DNA from: Candidatus Saccharimonadota bacterium
GTDB lineage: Bacteria > Patescibacteriota > Saccharimonadia > Saccharimonadales > Saccharimonadaceae
NCBI GenBank assembly: GCA_017964115.1
Contig: JAGCSL010000092.1
Location: forward strand, 1-23,855
DNA length: 23,855 nt
Direction: 5' to 3'
How positions within the stretch are numbered: the first letter of the stretch is position 1; every line of letters begins with the position of its first letter. The notes below the pieces were generated by a model. That model was not told where the DNA came from. It ran no database searches and saw only the letters and a list, made by a program, of their open reading frames with translations. A program made the position numbers and the translations under genes. This document shows positions 13,192 to 21,252 of this stretch, piece after piece.

Positions 13192-14166
13192 ATGGAAAAA
13201 CCAGAATTTGACGTATTTCAGTGGGCAAACTCCGTCGATGAAGTAAAAAATAACATTTCCGTAGAATTATTCTTGTTTAACAAAAATTACACTCCGTACA
13301 AAGTGCGCTATAGCGACGTTTTGATGCAGACTATCCGTTCGATTTTTATGCTCGAGGCAGTTGAGTATGTAATTAAAGAAGCCGATAAAGGTCTTGAATG
13401 TCGCGAATATGAACTTTCCGATGGTGAGGATAAAGTTATTTATCGCATCGATCTCGAAAAAGTTGGCCGCGCCGAAACGCTCATTCATCTCATCGAAAAT
13501 GAATACAAAGATATTGCATTCTTTACCGATAATGAATACGAATTCAAGCGCATCAAGGGTATTGTGGCAAAATTCACCTATCCCGGCGATGAAGGTCAGA
13601 AGACTTTCTATATCGCCAAAAGCTTGGCTGCTAGCTCCGCTCTAAAGGGCAAGCTTAACTGGGAACTTAACGGCGAAAGCTTCGAGCCACTTACGGCCGA
13701 TGTTGCCATCAAGGTTCCAGAAGGCAATGAAACTGCCATTGTTGACGGCAATATTGTCATTTTCAACCAGTCCAAGTTCGAAAAACTCTTCCAATACGAT
13801 TACAAACAACAAGTTATTTCCGAGCAAAAAGCCAAGGAGCTCCAGGATGCTTATAGCCTCAGCTTCCCAGAAGGTCTGACGCTCAATGCTTTGCTCGAGG
13901 ACAAGAAGCCTCTCGTCAAGAAACTTCAAGCAGTTGAAATTGGCGAAATGAAGCAAGATCAGCTTCTCGATTATGCCGATGAAATGCAACTCGAACTCAT
14001 GACCGATGATGACGGCAAGATTATCATTATGGACGATAAAGATTTGAACATGTTCGTCAATCTCCTCAGCGAAGACTACTTCGTGTCGCCAGTTAATGGC
14101 CGTCGTTACGAAATTAAGAGCAAAAAACTCCTCGACGATCCAGAAGGAGAGCCTCCGCGCGGCTAA
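13192..14166 (+). CDS. DUF4868 (KwaB-like) protein
   Basis: I read this as a DUF4868 protein, the family of KwaB from the Kiwa anti-phage system. Supporting features are the length (324; KwaB is about 315), the central block with DGNIVIFNQSKFEKLFQYD (185-203), and the C-terminal LLSEDYFVSPVNGRRYEIKSKK (291-312), which matches the end of the family as I remember it. The protein is soluble, acidic and lacks membrane segments. In Kiwa, KwaB works with KwaA, a small multi-pass membrane protein; no KwaA-like gene is next to it. It lies between a protease gene and tatD, 6 bases before tatD, in a housekeeping setting. A cellular role unrelated to phage defence is equally possible. The family call is from memory, hence moderate confidence. 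Confidence 0.5.
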   Translation: MEKPEFDVFQWANSVDEVKNNISVELFLFNKNYTPYKVRYSDVLMQTIRSIFMLEAVEYVIKEADKGLECREYELSDGEDKVIYRIDLEKVGRAETLIHLIENEYKDIAFFTDNEYEFKRIKGIVAKFTYPGDEGQKTFYIAKSLAASSALKGKLNWELNGESFEPLTADVAIKVPEGNETAIVDGNIVIFNQSKFEKLFQYDYKQQVISEQKAKELQDAYSLSFPEGLTLNALLEDKKPLVKKLQAVEIGEMKQDQLLDYADEMQLELMTDDDGKIIIMDDKDLNMFVNLLSEDYFVSPVNGRRYEIKSKKLLDDPEGEPPRG

Positions 14167-14172
14167 ATAATC

Positions 14173-14925
14173 ATGCTTGTCGACACGCATTGCCATATCC
14201 ATGATAAGGGCTGCTTCGAGCTCCCGCCAGATGAAACTCTGACTCATATGCATGAGAATGGTGTTGATAAGTGTATCGTAATTGGCACTGATCCGATTGA
14301 TTCCGTTGTAGCGCGAGATTTTGCGCTCAAAAATGCCGAAGTTTGGTGGACTTACGGCTATCACCCCAATGATTATGATGGAAACCGCGAAAAACTTGAG
14401 CAAGACCTCAAAAACGCCGCCTCTGACGCTCTAAAAAGCCCTAAATTGGTCGCTATTGGTGAAATTGGACTAGATTACCATTTTGACGGTTATAATCGCC
14501 AGTGGCAACAATATTTGCTTGAAAATATGCTCCAAATCGCTCAGAATCTCAAATTACCAGTCAGTTTTCATATTCGTGACGCTTTTGACGATTTTTGGCC
14601 GATATTTGATAATTTTCACCTTCCTACCTCTGTTTTACATTCTTTTTCGGATAACGAGGAGAACCTCCAGCAGGGCATGAAAAGGGGGCTATATTTCGGC
14701 GTAAACGGTCTTGCGACCTTTGCTAAGATTCCACTTGCGCCCCTTGAGCGAATTATCCTTGAAACTGACGCTCCCTTCTTGACACCAAAGCCATTTCGTG
14801 GTACAATAAATAGGCCAGGCTATGTAAAGAATATAGCCGACTGGGCAGCAGAGTATTACGGAGTTGATTTAGATAAAATCGCCCAAATTACTACTGCAAA
14901 TGCCGAAAAACTATTTAAAATCTAA
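14173..14925 (+). CDS. tatD: TatD-family metal-dependent hydrolase (DNase-like)
   Basis: TatD proteins are TIM-barrel metallohydrolases, several shown to be Mg-dependent 3'-5' DNases acting in DNA repair or degradation. Metal ligands are all visible: H6 and H8 (DTHCHIH), E97 (GEIGLDYH), H133 (SFHIRDA), H156 (LHSFSDN) and D199 (ETDAPFLTP). Length 250 is normal. It begins 6 bases after the KwaB-like gene with no good Shine-Dalgarno nearby, which suggests translational coupling. The downstream small gene has its Shine-Dalgarno across the tatD stop, so the cluster is probably one transcript. Confidence 0.93.
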   Translation: MLVDTHCHIHDKGCFELPPDETLTHMHENGVDKCIVIGTDPIDSVVARDFALKNAEVWWTYGYHPNDYDGNREKLEQDLKNAASDALKSPKLVAIGEIGLDYHFDGYNRQWQQYLLENMLQIAQNLKLPVSFHIRDAFDDFWPIFDNFHLPTSVLHSFSDNEENLQQGMKRGLYFGVNGLATFAKIPLAPLERIILETDAPFLTPKPFRGTINRPGYVKNIADWAAEYYGVDLDKIAQITTANAEKLFKI

Positions 14926-14936
14926 GGAGGCTTGCT

Positions 14937-15248
14937 ATGTATGAAGATGTAGATGTCGACGCAACCTTTCACATTCCAATTTCGAGTGTTGTAAAAGCCG
15001 CCGTAGATGAAGCAGAAAAGCGCAAAGTTGCGCCTGCCGTTACTAATACGCCAGTTAATGCTCAGCCTACGCCTGCGGTCACTGTCGCGCAAACTACCCC
15101 GGTTCAAACCGTTCCGGCCTCGCCTTTTGTGCCAGTCCAATATGCGACCGAGGCTACATATGACGACAAACAACTATTCCAAGAACTTAGCGCAGTCTCT
15201 GACGAGGTGCTTGAATGCCGAAGCAAAGTCTTAAACAACGTTTTTTAA
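14937..15248 (+). CDS. Small acidic protein with a Pro/Thr/Val-rich linker (103 aa)
   Basis: I do not recognise a family. A short acidic start with a predicted helix (about 1-32) is followed by a low-complexity linker of Thr, Pro, Val, Ala and Gln (about 33-70) and a C-terminal helix (about 75-103, DDKQLFQELSAVSDEVLECRS). No signal peptide is seen. AAGGAGG (14924-14930) overlaps the tatD stop and lies 6 bases before the ATG, so translation should be efficient. The 3' end overlaps the next gene by 34 bases. The shape suggests two interaction helices joined by a flexible tether, perhaps an adaptor; this is inference. Confidence 0.75.
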   Translation: MYEDVDVDATFHIPISSVVKAAVDEAEKRKVAPAVTNTPVNAQPTPAVTVAQTTPVQTVPASPFVPVQYATEATYDDKQLFQELSAVSDEVLECRSKVLNNVF

Positions 15249-15583
15249 GTCCAATTAAATCCGTTGCCGCCCATCCAAATCGCGATGCTCGTCGCAAAGC
15301 AGTGGAACGCGATTTAATCAATGCCGAATCTGCCCTTGGCCGTTCGCTTTTTGGTGAAGTTAAAGCTGGCCATACACGTGAATTTTTCTGCCTTAAGAAA
15401 AATGTTTGGCTTTGGTACGAAGATGGCTTAATGATTCGTTATGAAGTACGCGAAAATGGCGTTTATAAACAAGTTGGTAATAATTCAAAATACCAACGCG
15501 TAAGTGGCGAAGAGTTGCAAAACTTCCGCAATGCCACCAAAGCTTACCTCAGATTAATCAAAACTCGCATTTACAATCACTAA
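15215..15583 (+). CDS. Small basic protein of unknown function (122 aa)
   Basis: I do not recognise a family. The N-terminus is basic (MPKQSLKQRFLSPIKSV...RRKAVERD), followed by a compact beta-rich part (FFCLKKNVWLWYEDGLMIRYEV) and a C-terminal helix. There is no membrane segment. It starts inside the preceding gene in another frame, with GAGGTG (15204-15209) 5 bases before the ATG, so it is translationally coupled to the 103-aa protein and the two may work together. Codon use is like the neighbours, and the overlap and Shine-Dalgarno support it as a real gene. Confidence 0.78.
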   Translation: MPKQSLKQRFLSPIKSVAAHPNRDARRKAVERDLINAESALGRSLFGEVKAGHTREFFCLKKNVWLWYEDGLMIRYEVRENGVYKQVGNNSKYQRVSGEELQNFRNATKAYLRLIKTRIYNH

Positions 15584-15598
15584 AACCACCCCACTTCG

Positions 15599-15607
15599 TG
15601 GTAAAAT
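15599..15607 (+). promoter_or_regulatory. Leaderless-type promoter of the MFS-like gene
   Basis: TGG-TAAAAT (15599-15607) followed by six bases and the ATG at 15614. No Shine-Dalgarno. The same layout is seen before the S41 protease and cysteine desulfurase genes. Confidence 0.58.
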
Positions 15608-15613
15608 AAGCTT

Positions 15614-16846
15614 ATGCTTCAGAAACTGCGTAGCTTACGCACTAATGAAAACGTTCTAATTGCGGTGGATGTCTTACTTCATAGTAAATCCGCATTTATG
15701 AGCGTATTTTTGATGGCTTTCATGATTCGCACATCATTGCAAGATTCGCCAGCAAGCTTTTTGGTTTATAGTGTAGTACGTTATGCGCTAATGGGCATTT
15801 TCTCAATTCTTCTACTACGTCTGACGAAAAATCATACTTTGGCCGCTTGGCGTACCAGTATGTTTTTCTCGGTTTTTCAGATTATTTGTGTGATTTTACT
15901 TGATAGCAAAGCTGAATATTTCCCGTTCGTCATAGCGGTATTTTCGGCATTAGAATCTGTTTTGTATTGGCGACCAAAAATGTATTTCGATACTACGGAA
16001 GTGACCGACGAGCGGCGCTTGCGCTTCAAGAGTGTTGGTCAGATTTGGATTGAGCTTGCCAAAATTGCCATGCCGATTATTCTTGGTATTGTTATTAGTT
16101 CATCTAGTTACATACGCACGGCGAATATTATTTTAGTGATTTCGATCTTTCAGCTTTTGCTATCACTTCTGTTTCGCCCGACCGAGCAGCAAAAACATGT
16201 CAAAAAACACTCCATTATGGACGTTGCGCGCTTTATGCTCAGACATGATTCGATGCATAAAATCATCTACCTTTCGCTCTTGCGCGGTGTAGTTGTTAGT
16301 AGCGCGGGCTATTTAATGGTGGCACAAATTAATGTGTATAAGAATACGGGTTCAGATCTAGATTTAGGTATTTTTACGGCGTTAGCCTCGTTTGTTGCTA
16401 TAGTAGTTCTTTGGCTATATCGACACTTTGATCATCATAAATACGCGCAAAAAACGATATTATTTACCATTCTTCCACCGGTAGTTTTATTACCTCTTGT
16501 GGCAATAATCGTTCCGGACAATCAACTTATCGCAATCGTATTCTATGTGTTTACGCAAGCAATTATCGAAAGCTTCTATAATAGCACTCTAACCGTGACG
16601 CGCCTGCAAGACATCTTAAGCAGGCATCTCACTGATGATACTTATCATGTTGAAATCGAATCAATCGCAGAAGTATTTCTTTCTGTTGGTAGAGTTGTGA
16701 CAATTTCTGTCGTATTGGCGCTTGTTAGCCTGGGCTATGATAACCTATTGATGCCGTTTGCGCTGATTTCTTCGTTGGCAATCTTTCCGGTAGTTTACTT
16801 GACGTTACCTTCAAAAATGTGGCGTCATGATAAAATAGAAGCATGA
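15614..16846 (+). CDS. MFS-like multi-pass membrane transporter (410 aa)
   Basis: An integral membrane protein with about ten to twelve hydrophobic helices spread along its length and a charged central loop (near residues 192-215, EQQKHVKKHS), the two-half layout of the major facilitator superfamily. The substrate cannot be read from the sequence, and no diagnostic drug- or sugar-transporter motif was recognised. It is probably an efflux or small-molecule carrier. The start is set by the leaderless-type -10. The stop overlaps the start of the cysteine desulfurase gene by 4 bases (ATGA), so translational coupling is possible although that gene also has its own -10 inside this one. Confidence 0.75.
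   Translation: MLQKLRSLRTNENVLIAVDVLLHSKSAFMSVFLMAFMIRTSLQDSPASFLVYSVVRYALMGIFSILLLRLTKNHTLAAWRTSMFFSVFQIICVILLDSKAEYFPFVIAVFSALESVLYWRPKMYFDTTEVTDERRLRFKSVGQIWIELAKIAMPIILGIVISSSSYIRTANIILVISIFQLLLSLLFRPTEQQKHVKKHSIMDVARFMLRHDSMHKIIYLSLLRGVVVSSAGYLMVAQINVYKNTGSDLDLGIFTALASFVAIVVLWLYRHFDHHKYAQKTILFTILPPVVLLPLVAIIVPDNQLIAIVFYVFTQAIIESFYNSTLTVTRLQDILSRHLTDDTYHVEIESIAEVFLSVGRVVTISVVLALVSLGYDNLLMPFALISSLAIFPVVYLTLPSKMWRHDKIEA
16828..16836 (+). promoter_or_regulatory. Leaderless-type promoter of the cysteine desulfurase gene
   Basis: TGA-TAAAAT (16828-16836), then six bases and the ATG at 16843. It lies within the last codons of the transporter gene. No Shine-Dalgarno sequence is visible. Confidence 0.55.
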
Positions 16847-17997
16847 TTTATCTCGATTACGCTGCTGCAACGCCGGTTTCCGACAAGGCCGTCAAAGCAA
16901 TGTTGCCATATTTTAGTGATGACTTTTTTAATCCATCGGCCGCTTATTTGCCAGCCGTCAATGTTCGTCGCGCCTATGAAGCTGCAAAAGATGATATTGC
17001 CCATGTAATTGGCGCGAAAGGCGCGGATTTGGTTATGACGTCCGGCGCCACCGAAGCGACTAATTTAGCTTTTTCGCTCATCGCCGCAAATCAGGATGAA
17101 GAAGTTCTCATTTCAGCAGTTGAGCACCCGTCTGTGATTGAAAACGCTAAACGCGTCGGCAAATATCAGACCGTTAATGTCGACAAAAATGGCCGCGTAG
17201 ACATTGATGATTTTAAGGCTAAACTTACCGCTAAAACTCATTTTATTTCTATCTGCTTAGTTTCCTCTGAATTAGGCACGATTCAGCCGATATCGGACCT
17301 GGCTCGTATTGTTACTGAAGAGCGCCAGCGCCGTGCATTTGCCGGCGAGAGAACTCCACTATATTTTCACATCGATGCATCGCAAGGTTTAGGTCTCATG
17401 GAAGTGAAGATTAATCGCCTCGGTGTAGATTTGATTACGCTTAATGCCGCGAAGGTTTACGGTCCGAAGGGGATTGGGGCGCTCTACGTTGGCCACAATG
17501 TGAGATTAAAGCCTCTCGCGGTTGGTGGCGGTCAAGAAATGGGCTTACGCAGTGGTACTGAAAACGTTCCGGCCACGATTGCTTTTGCGGCAGCTATTAC
17601 GGAGGCGGAGAAACATCTCAATGGCGAGCGCAAACGTTTGCAAATGTTAAAAACCAAGTTCCGCCAAAGCTTAGCCGATTTGCCAAACATTTGTTTTCTC
17701 GGCAAGGAGAAGATTCAACTTGTAAACTTTTTACCTATTACGCTACCTGGACTCGACGCCGAGCGGTTAATATATGCACTAGAGGATCGGGAAGTCTATG
17801 TCTCAACTGGCGCTGCTTGCGCGGCTAGCAAAGGCGTAAAATCCGCTACGCTTCAGGCGATCGGATTGAGTGATGAAGAAATCGCTGGCTCATTGCGCAT
17901 TACGATGGGGAAGTTTACGGACGAAGAATCAATCGCGGAAGCAAGTAAGATAATTCACGAAGTCGTTATGGCTGAGTTGCAAAGATTGGCCAAATAA
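16843..17997 (+). CDS. Cysteine desulfurase (NifS/IscS family)
   Basis: A PLP enzyme that takes sulfur from cysteine as an enzyme-bound persulfide for Fe-S clusters or tRNA thiolation. IscS landmarks align: H95 (EHPSV), D178 and Q181 (IDASQ), the PLP lysine K204 (NAAKVYGPKG) and the catalytic loop cysteine C326 (STGAACAAS). The residue before the PLP lysine is Ala203 where IscS/NifS normally has His, a notable change. Length 384 is typical. No iscU, sufU or mnmA is adjacent in the window, so the sulfur acceptor is unknown. It converges on the VWA/MoxR operon with a shared terminator. Confidence 0.92.
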   Translation: MIYLDYAAATPVSDKAVKAMLPYFSDDFFNPSAAYLPAVNVRRAYEAAKDDIAHVIGAKGADLVMTSGATEATNLAFSLIAANQDEEVLISAVEHPSVIENAKRVGKYQTVNVDKNGRVDIDDFKAKLTAKTHFISICLVSSELGTIQPISDLARIVTEERQRRAFAGERTPLYFHIDASQGLGLMEVKINRLGVDLITLNAAKVYGPKGIGALYVGHNVRLKPLAVGGGQEMGLRSGTENVPATIAFAAAITEAEKHLNGERKRLQMLKTKFRQSLADLPNICFLGKEKIQLVNFLPITLPGLDAERLIYALEDREVYVSTGAACAASKGVKSATLQAIGLSDEEIAGSLRITMGKFTDEESIAEASKIIHEVVMAELQRLAK

Positions 17998-18024
17998 AAA
18001 ATCCCCCAACCGGGGGACTTTTTA
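17995..18024. terminator. Bidirectional terminator between converging genes
   Basis: CCCCC (18003-18007) and GGGGG (18012-18016) around AACC, with an A-run on the left and a T-run on the right (18019-18023). It serves the desulfurase gene and the seven-gene minus-strand operon, whose last stop lies right beside it. It is built like the terminator at 93-128. Confidence 0.85.
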
Positions 18025-18774
18025 TTACCAGCACAAATCTCCTTCCGCAACGTTACATTTATAGCCTTCACCGCGTTTATATATGTCGGACATACCCTGC
18101 GCGCTATTTGGATCTACTTTATATTCTTTACTCTCTTTTAAATCTTCGTCGGTCACTTCTTTCTCACGTGCCTTCTCGATAGAAGTGTCATTTTCGTCGT
18201 AACTATTATTCATTTCACTAATCGCATCGTTGCGGCTATCTATTACGCGGCTTGCGGCGGCATCCGCATTATACGACCTGCCGTCAGCTCCATTTTTCCC
18301 GGCGCAGCCGTGGTTGTATAGAAGTGCTTCTGCGTAATAATAAAGCTGAACCGATTCACCATATTGGCCACCTGCGCGGCGCTCGTCGGCCTGTTTTTCG
18401 ACACTAAGTGAGTAGTTTTCGTAAACTTTACAAATCTTATCCTCTGGCGGATTATGCTCAACGCTTTTTTGGAAACTTTCTTCCGCCTTCTTAAATTCAC
18501 CCATGCGCATATGGGCTACGCCTTGGTTGTAGTTTGGAATATAAGGTTCGAGAATATTAATTAAGAAACGCGTCTCGGTTAAATCGCGTGCAATTGGAAA
18601 ATTATTATTGCTGTAGCTAATAAAGTAAATAAAGTTGTAAAACCAAGTCGATAGAAAGAATAAAGCTATTACGAGGAAAAGTGTAATCGGGATTAGATAA
18701 AGACGTAATAAATACTTTCGCTTTTCCTTTCGTGTTTTGTCTTGGTCTAGTAGTGACGGGTCTAGATTAATCAT
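18025..18774 (-). CDS. Membrane TPR protein (BatC-like position)
   Basis: Last gene of the minus-strand operon. A basic N-terminus is followed by a hydrophobic segment (about 24-53) and a domain with TPR-like helices (about 80-160, NQGVAHMRMGEFKKAEESFQKSVEHNP is a clear TPR). The end is charged, with cysteines at residues about 157, 240 and 247. In Bat operons a TPR protein follows the VWA proteins and is thought to scaffold them, so this is a positional BatC counterpart. It overlaps the upstream gene by 4 bases (ATGA). Confidence 0.75.
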   Translation of the reverse strand: MINLDPSLLDQDKTRKEKRKYLLRLYLIPITLFLVIALFFLSTWFYNFIYFISYSNNNFPIARDLTETRFLINILEPYIPNYNQGVAHMRMGEFKKAEESFQKSVEHNPPEDKICKVYENYSLSVEKQADERRAGGQYGESVQLYYYAEALLYNHGCAGKNGADGRSYNADAAASRVIDSRNDAISEMNNSYDENDTSIEKAREKEVTDEDLKESKEYKVDPNSAQGMSDIYKRGEGYKCNVAEGDLCW

Positions 18775-19784
18775 TTTTTCGCCTCACGTTCTGCTAAGAT
18801 GCCGTTAAAGTCTCTTGCGAATTCAATCAATAATAATACGCATGTAAATAACATGAAAATCCAATATAGCTCGAAAGCCGTTGTTGAATCAACTACTTCT
18901 TCAAACACAAGTTTATTGCCGACCTTTCCTTTTGCTGTTTCGACGAGCGATTTAATGTCGCCAGCTTTAGTGTAAGTAAAATTGTACGATTTAGCGACGC
19001 TCTTTAAATACCCTTCATTCATAGAAGAAACAACTTCCTGACCATCTTTTCCAAGAATATATGGAATATCTTTATTTTTACGATAGGTGATAATACCACC
19101 ACTGTAATCTTCAATGATATTCGGAACTTGTCCACCCTTGGCCGACCCATATCCAATTACCGCACCATAAGTAGCTTTCTCGAAACTGCCATCCTCGATA
19201 TTGTATTCTGTCGATCCATTAATTGCATCTTCGCCGTCGCTCATTAGGAAAACGATAAATTCGGCATCTTTATCCGACTCGAGATAGTTATTCATATAAT
19301 TTGATGCTTCGGTGAATAATTTCTTAAGATCGGTCCCTTCGCTGGATAGTGTAGCTTTAGCATGAAGATTCTCCGCCAAGCTCAAAGCTGTTTTTACGTC
19401 TGAAGTAGCCGGCATCATACGATATGTCACGGCATCTTGCGCGAAAATTGCAACTCTAGGTGCTTCAAAACTATTGATAATATCCTGCATATCCTGCTTT
19501 AAAGCATCCTCGCGCGCAATTCCACCCTCGTCTTTAACGGCCATACTGCCCGTGTTATCGACGACGAAATAAAGTACTATATTCGTACGCGCTTCCTCAT
19601 TCTTAGCTTTAAATGGAACCATAGGTCTCAGCATAGCCAGGATCAGCAAGATAGAAATTCCCAGACGGATGAAATTGCTCATTTTTCTATGGTTTCGATT
19701 AATGATACAAAAGACAGTTAATCCTATTACTAATGCACCTAAGATGATTAGTGCATAAATCGGAATTATTGGCTTAAAAATCAT
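18771..19784 (-). CDS. Membrane VWA-domain protein (BatB-like)
   Basis: Two N-terminal membrane helices (about 8-28 and 38-56) lead to a von Willebrand factor A domain (about 68-275), with a C-terminal helix near 305-325. The metal-ion-dependent adhesion site is recognisable: D76-N-T78-G-S80, in which Thr replaces the usual first Ser, and MSDGED (181-186). VWA domains mediate metal-dependent protein interactions, here probably in partnership with the MoxR ATPase. GGAGG lies 8 bases before the ATG. It overlaps both neighbours by 4 bases. Confidence 0.85.
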   Translation of the reverse strand: MIFKPIIPIYALIILGALVIGLTVFCIINRNHRKMSNFIRLGISILLILAMLRPMVPFKAKNEEARTNIVLYFVVDNTGSMAVKDEGGIAREDALKQDMQDIINSFEAPRVAIFAQDAVTYRMMPATSDVKTALSLAENLHAKATLSSEGTDLKKLFTEASNYMNNYLESDKDAEFIVFLMSDGEDAINGSTEYNIEDGSFEKATYGAVIGYGSAKGGQVPNIIEDYSGGIITYRKNKDIPYILGKDGQEVVSSMNEGYLKSVAKSYNFTYTKAGDIKSLVETAKGKVGNKLVFEEVVDSTTAFELYWIFMLFTCVLLLIEFARDFNGILAEREAKK

Positions 19785-20767
19785 AATCTAATCCTCCACG
19801 CGATAATTAAGAACAGTACCGTAGATATAGCTGCAACAGTTGTAGTAATAACTGGCGAATCGATATGTACATATTTGCGTTCGCTCTCATGTTTTACGGA
19901 TTCCTGTTTGAGAATTTCATCAACTACCTCATCCGTAGATAAACCGCTCGCACTCAAGGAATAGTAAGTGCCTCCAGTATTTAAAACCGCAGCCTTAAAT
20001 GCTTTACTATTCGCGGGGAGATTCGCGCCAGTGTTTACGTGCTCAGTATCAATTCCGTACATTGTTATCCCATAACGTCTGGCGTAATTGGCAGCTTTTT
20101 CTATAGTGATGGAACCTTCCGTTTGACCATTATCAGTTGCAACAATCATCGACAAGGAGCGTTCTTTATTCTGAAGTTGGTCGAAGTTATTAATGCAGTT
20201 GACTACGCCCGTACCGATATTAGACGTATAGCCGACGGCATCGGTGTAGAAACTAACTCTCGATTGGCCATTGAAGTAGAAGCTACTTCTCAGCATTTCT
20301 AGTGTAGAGTGTAAGGATGCGTAGTCACTGGTTAGTGGTGACAGCAAGGTGGCTTTTGTGGCAAAAATCGTCACGCCGACTCTTTGTCCATCGAGTTGCT
20401 CGACGACTTCGCCCAGGTATTTAATGAGGTCTTCGCGAGAACTGCTAGTAGAGCCACTTACGTCAATACAAAGCATCACATCACGTGTGCTATATTCTGG
20501 TTCCACAACGCCAACGGAAATTGGACGTGATGCCGAAATAGTAACTGAGATAAGTGAAACAGTGAAGGTAATGACCATCGCTACAAGCAAGATACGATAG
20601 CGTGTGCGCGCTTTGTCGTATTCTGGAAGGTTACGGATCTTCTTGCTATGCGAAACCATTACAACTTTCTTAACGGTGCGCTCTTTGGAATAAAAACGAT
20701 AGAGCGAATAAGACACGATAGCAATAATTGCAAAAATCGGCAAAATAAATAACCAAGAATATCTCAT
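19781..20767 (-). CDS. Membrane VWA-domain protein (BatA-like)
   Basis: Hydrophobic helices at about 4-23 and 58-80, a VWA domain (about 96-290) and a C-terminal helix (about 310-327), the layout of BatA. The MIDAS is canonical: D102-V-S104-G-S106, T146 (LTSD) and D212 (VATDNG). The extracytoplasmic or cytoplasmic side of the VWA domain follows from helix count and should be the same in this protein and the next. It overlaps its neighbours by 4 bases on each side, and AAGGG precedes the ATG. Confidence 0.85.
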   Translation of the reverse strand: MRYSWLFILPIFAIIAIVSYSLYRFYSKERTVKKVVMVSHSKKIRNLPEYDKARTRYRILLVAMVITFTVSLISVTISASRPISVGVVEPEYSTRDVMLCIDVSGSTSSSREDLIKYLGEVVEQLDGQRVGVTIFATKATLLSPLTSDYASLHSTLEMLRSSFYFNGQSRVSFYTDAVGYTSNIGTGVVNCINNFDQLQNKERSLSMIVATDNGQTEGSITIEKAANYARRYGITMYGIDTEHVNTGANLPANSKAFKAAVLNTGGTYYSLSASGLSTDEVVDEILKQESVKHESERKYVHIDSPVITTTVAAISTVLFLIIAWRIRL

Positions 20768-21252
20768 TGTTGCCCTTGCTCCTTAATTAATTCGCGCGCT
20801 TTTTCGGCCGACTGAGCCACCGAGCCTTTTTCTAGTCCGTCAAACTCATCTGGATAATATTCTTCAATTACTTGCGTTAAGTGTTCGTGACGAGATTTCT
20901 TTAGGTCGGTCAAAGTCAGAATATCTGCATGAAAACCAAGTGCCTCATAGTAGAATAGGCGCACAATTAGACTTAATTGTTGGTGCGCGACTGAAGCCTT
21001 TGTTTTGCGTTCTTTAAATAACCGTTCAGCCTCATCGACCATCGCAAGATATTTAGCCTTCAATGCCTCAATATCAATAACTTTCGGTGCTTGCGGTTTT
21101 AAATTCGCCAAGCTCTTGATCTCTTTTCGGCGCGTGATATAGAAAATCACAGCTATAATCCCAATCACTATAGCAAGAAAGAGTAGACCAATAATTAGCC
21201 AAATGAAGCTATAGTAGAACGGACCATTCATTAGCTTACTTACGTCTTGCAT
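20764..21252 (-). CDS. Small membrane protein of the MoxR/VWA operon (162 aa)
   Basis: One membrane helix (about 14-40) is followed by a basic stop-transfer segment (TRRKEIKS) and a cytoplasmic helical domain (about 55-160). Position between DUF58 and the VWA genes, plus the layout, matches the small DUF4381-like proteins of many MoxR/VWA operons; the sequence match is loose. AGAGGAG lies 7 bases before the ATG. It overlaps the DUF58 gene by 17 bases and the BatA-like gene by 4. Confidence 0.7.
   Translation of the reverse strand: MQDVSKLMNGPFYYSFIWLIIGLLFLAIVIGIIAVIFYITRRKEIKSLANLKPQAPKVIDIEALKAKYLAMVDEAERLFKERKTKASVAHQQLSLIVRLFYYEALGFHADILTLTDLKKSRHEHLTQVIEEYYPDEFDGLEKGSVAQSAEKARELIKEQGQQ

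Noticed and set aside
13642..14403. 253-aa minus-strand open frame
   Set aside because: It lies antisense to the KwaB-like gene and tatD, both supported by motifs or Shine-Dalgarno. It has no start signals of its own.
15583..15603. Hairpin after the 122-aa gene as a terminator
   Set aside because: The stem is only about 5 bp (ACCAC/GTGGT) with an 8-base loop and no T-tract.
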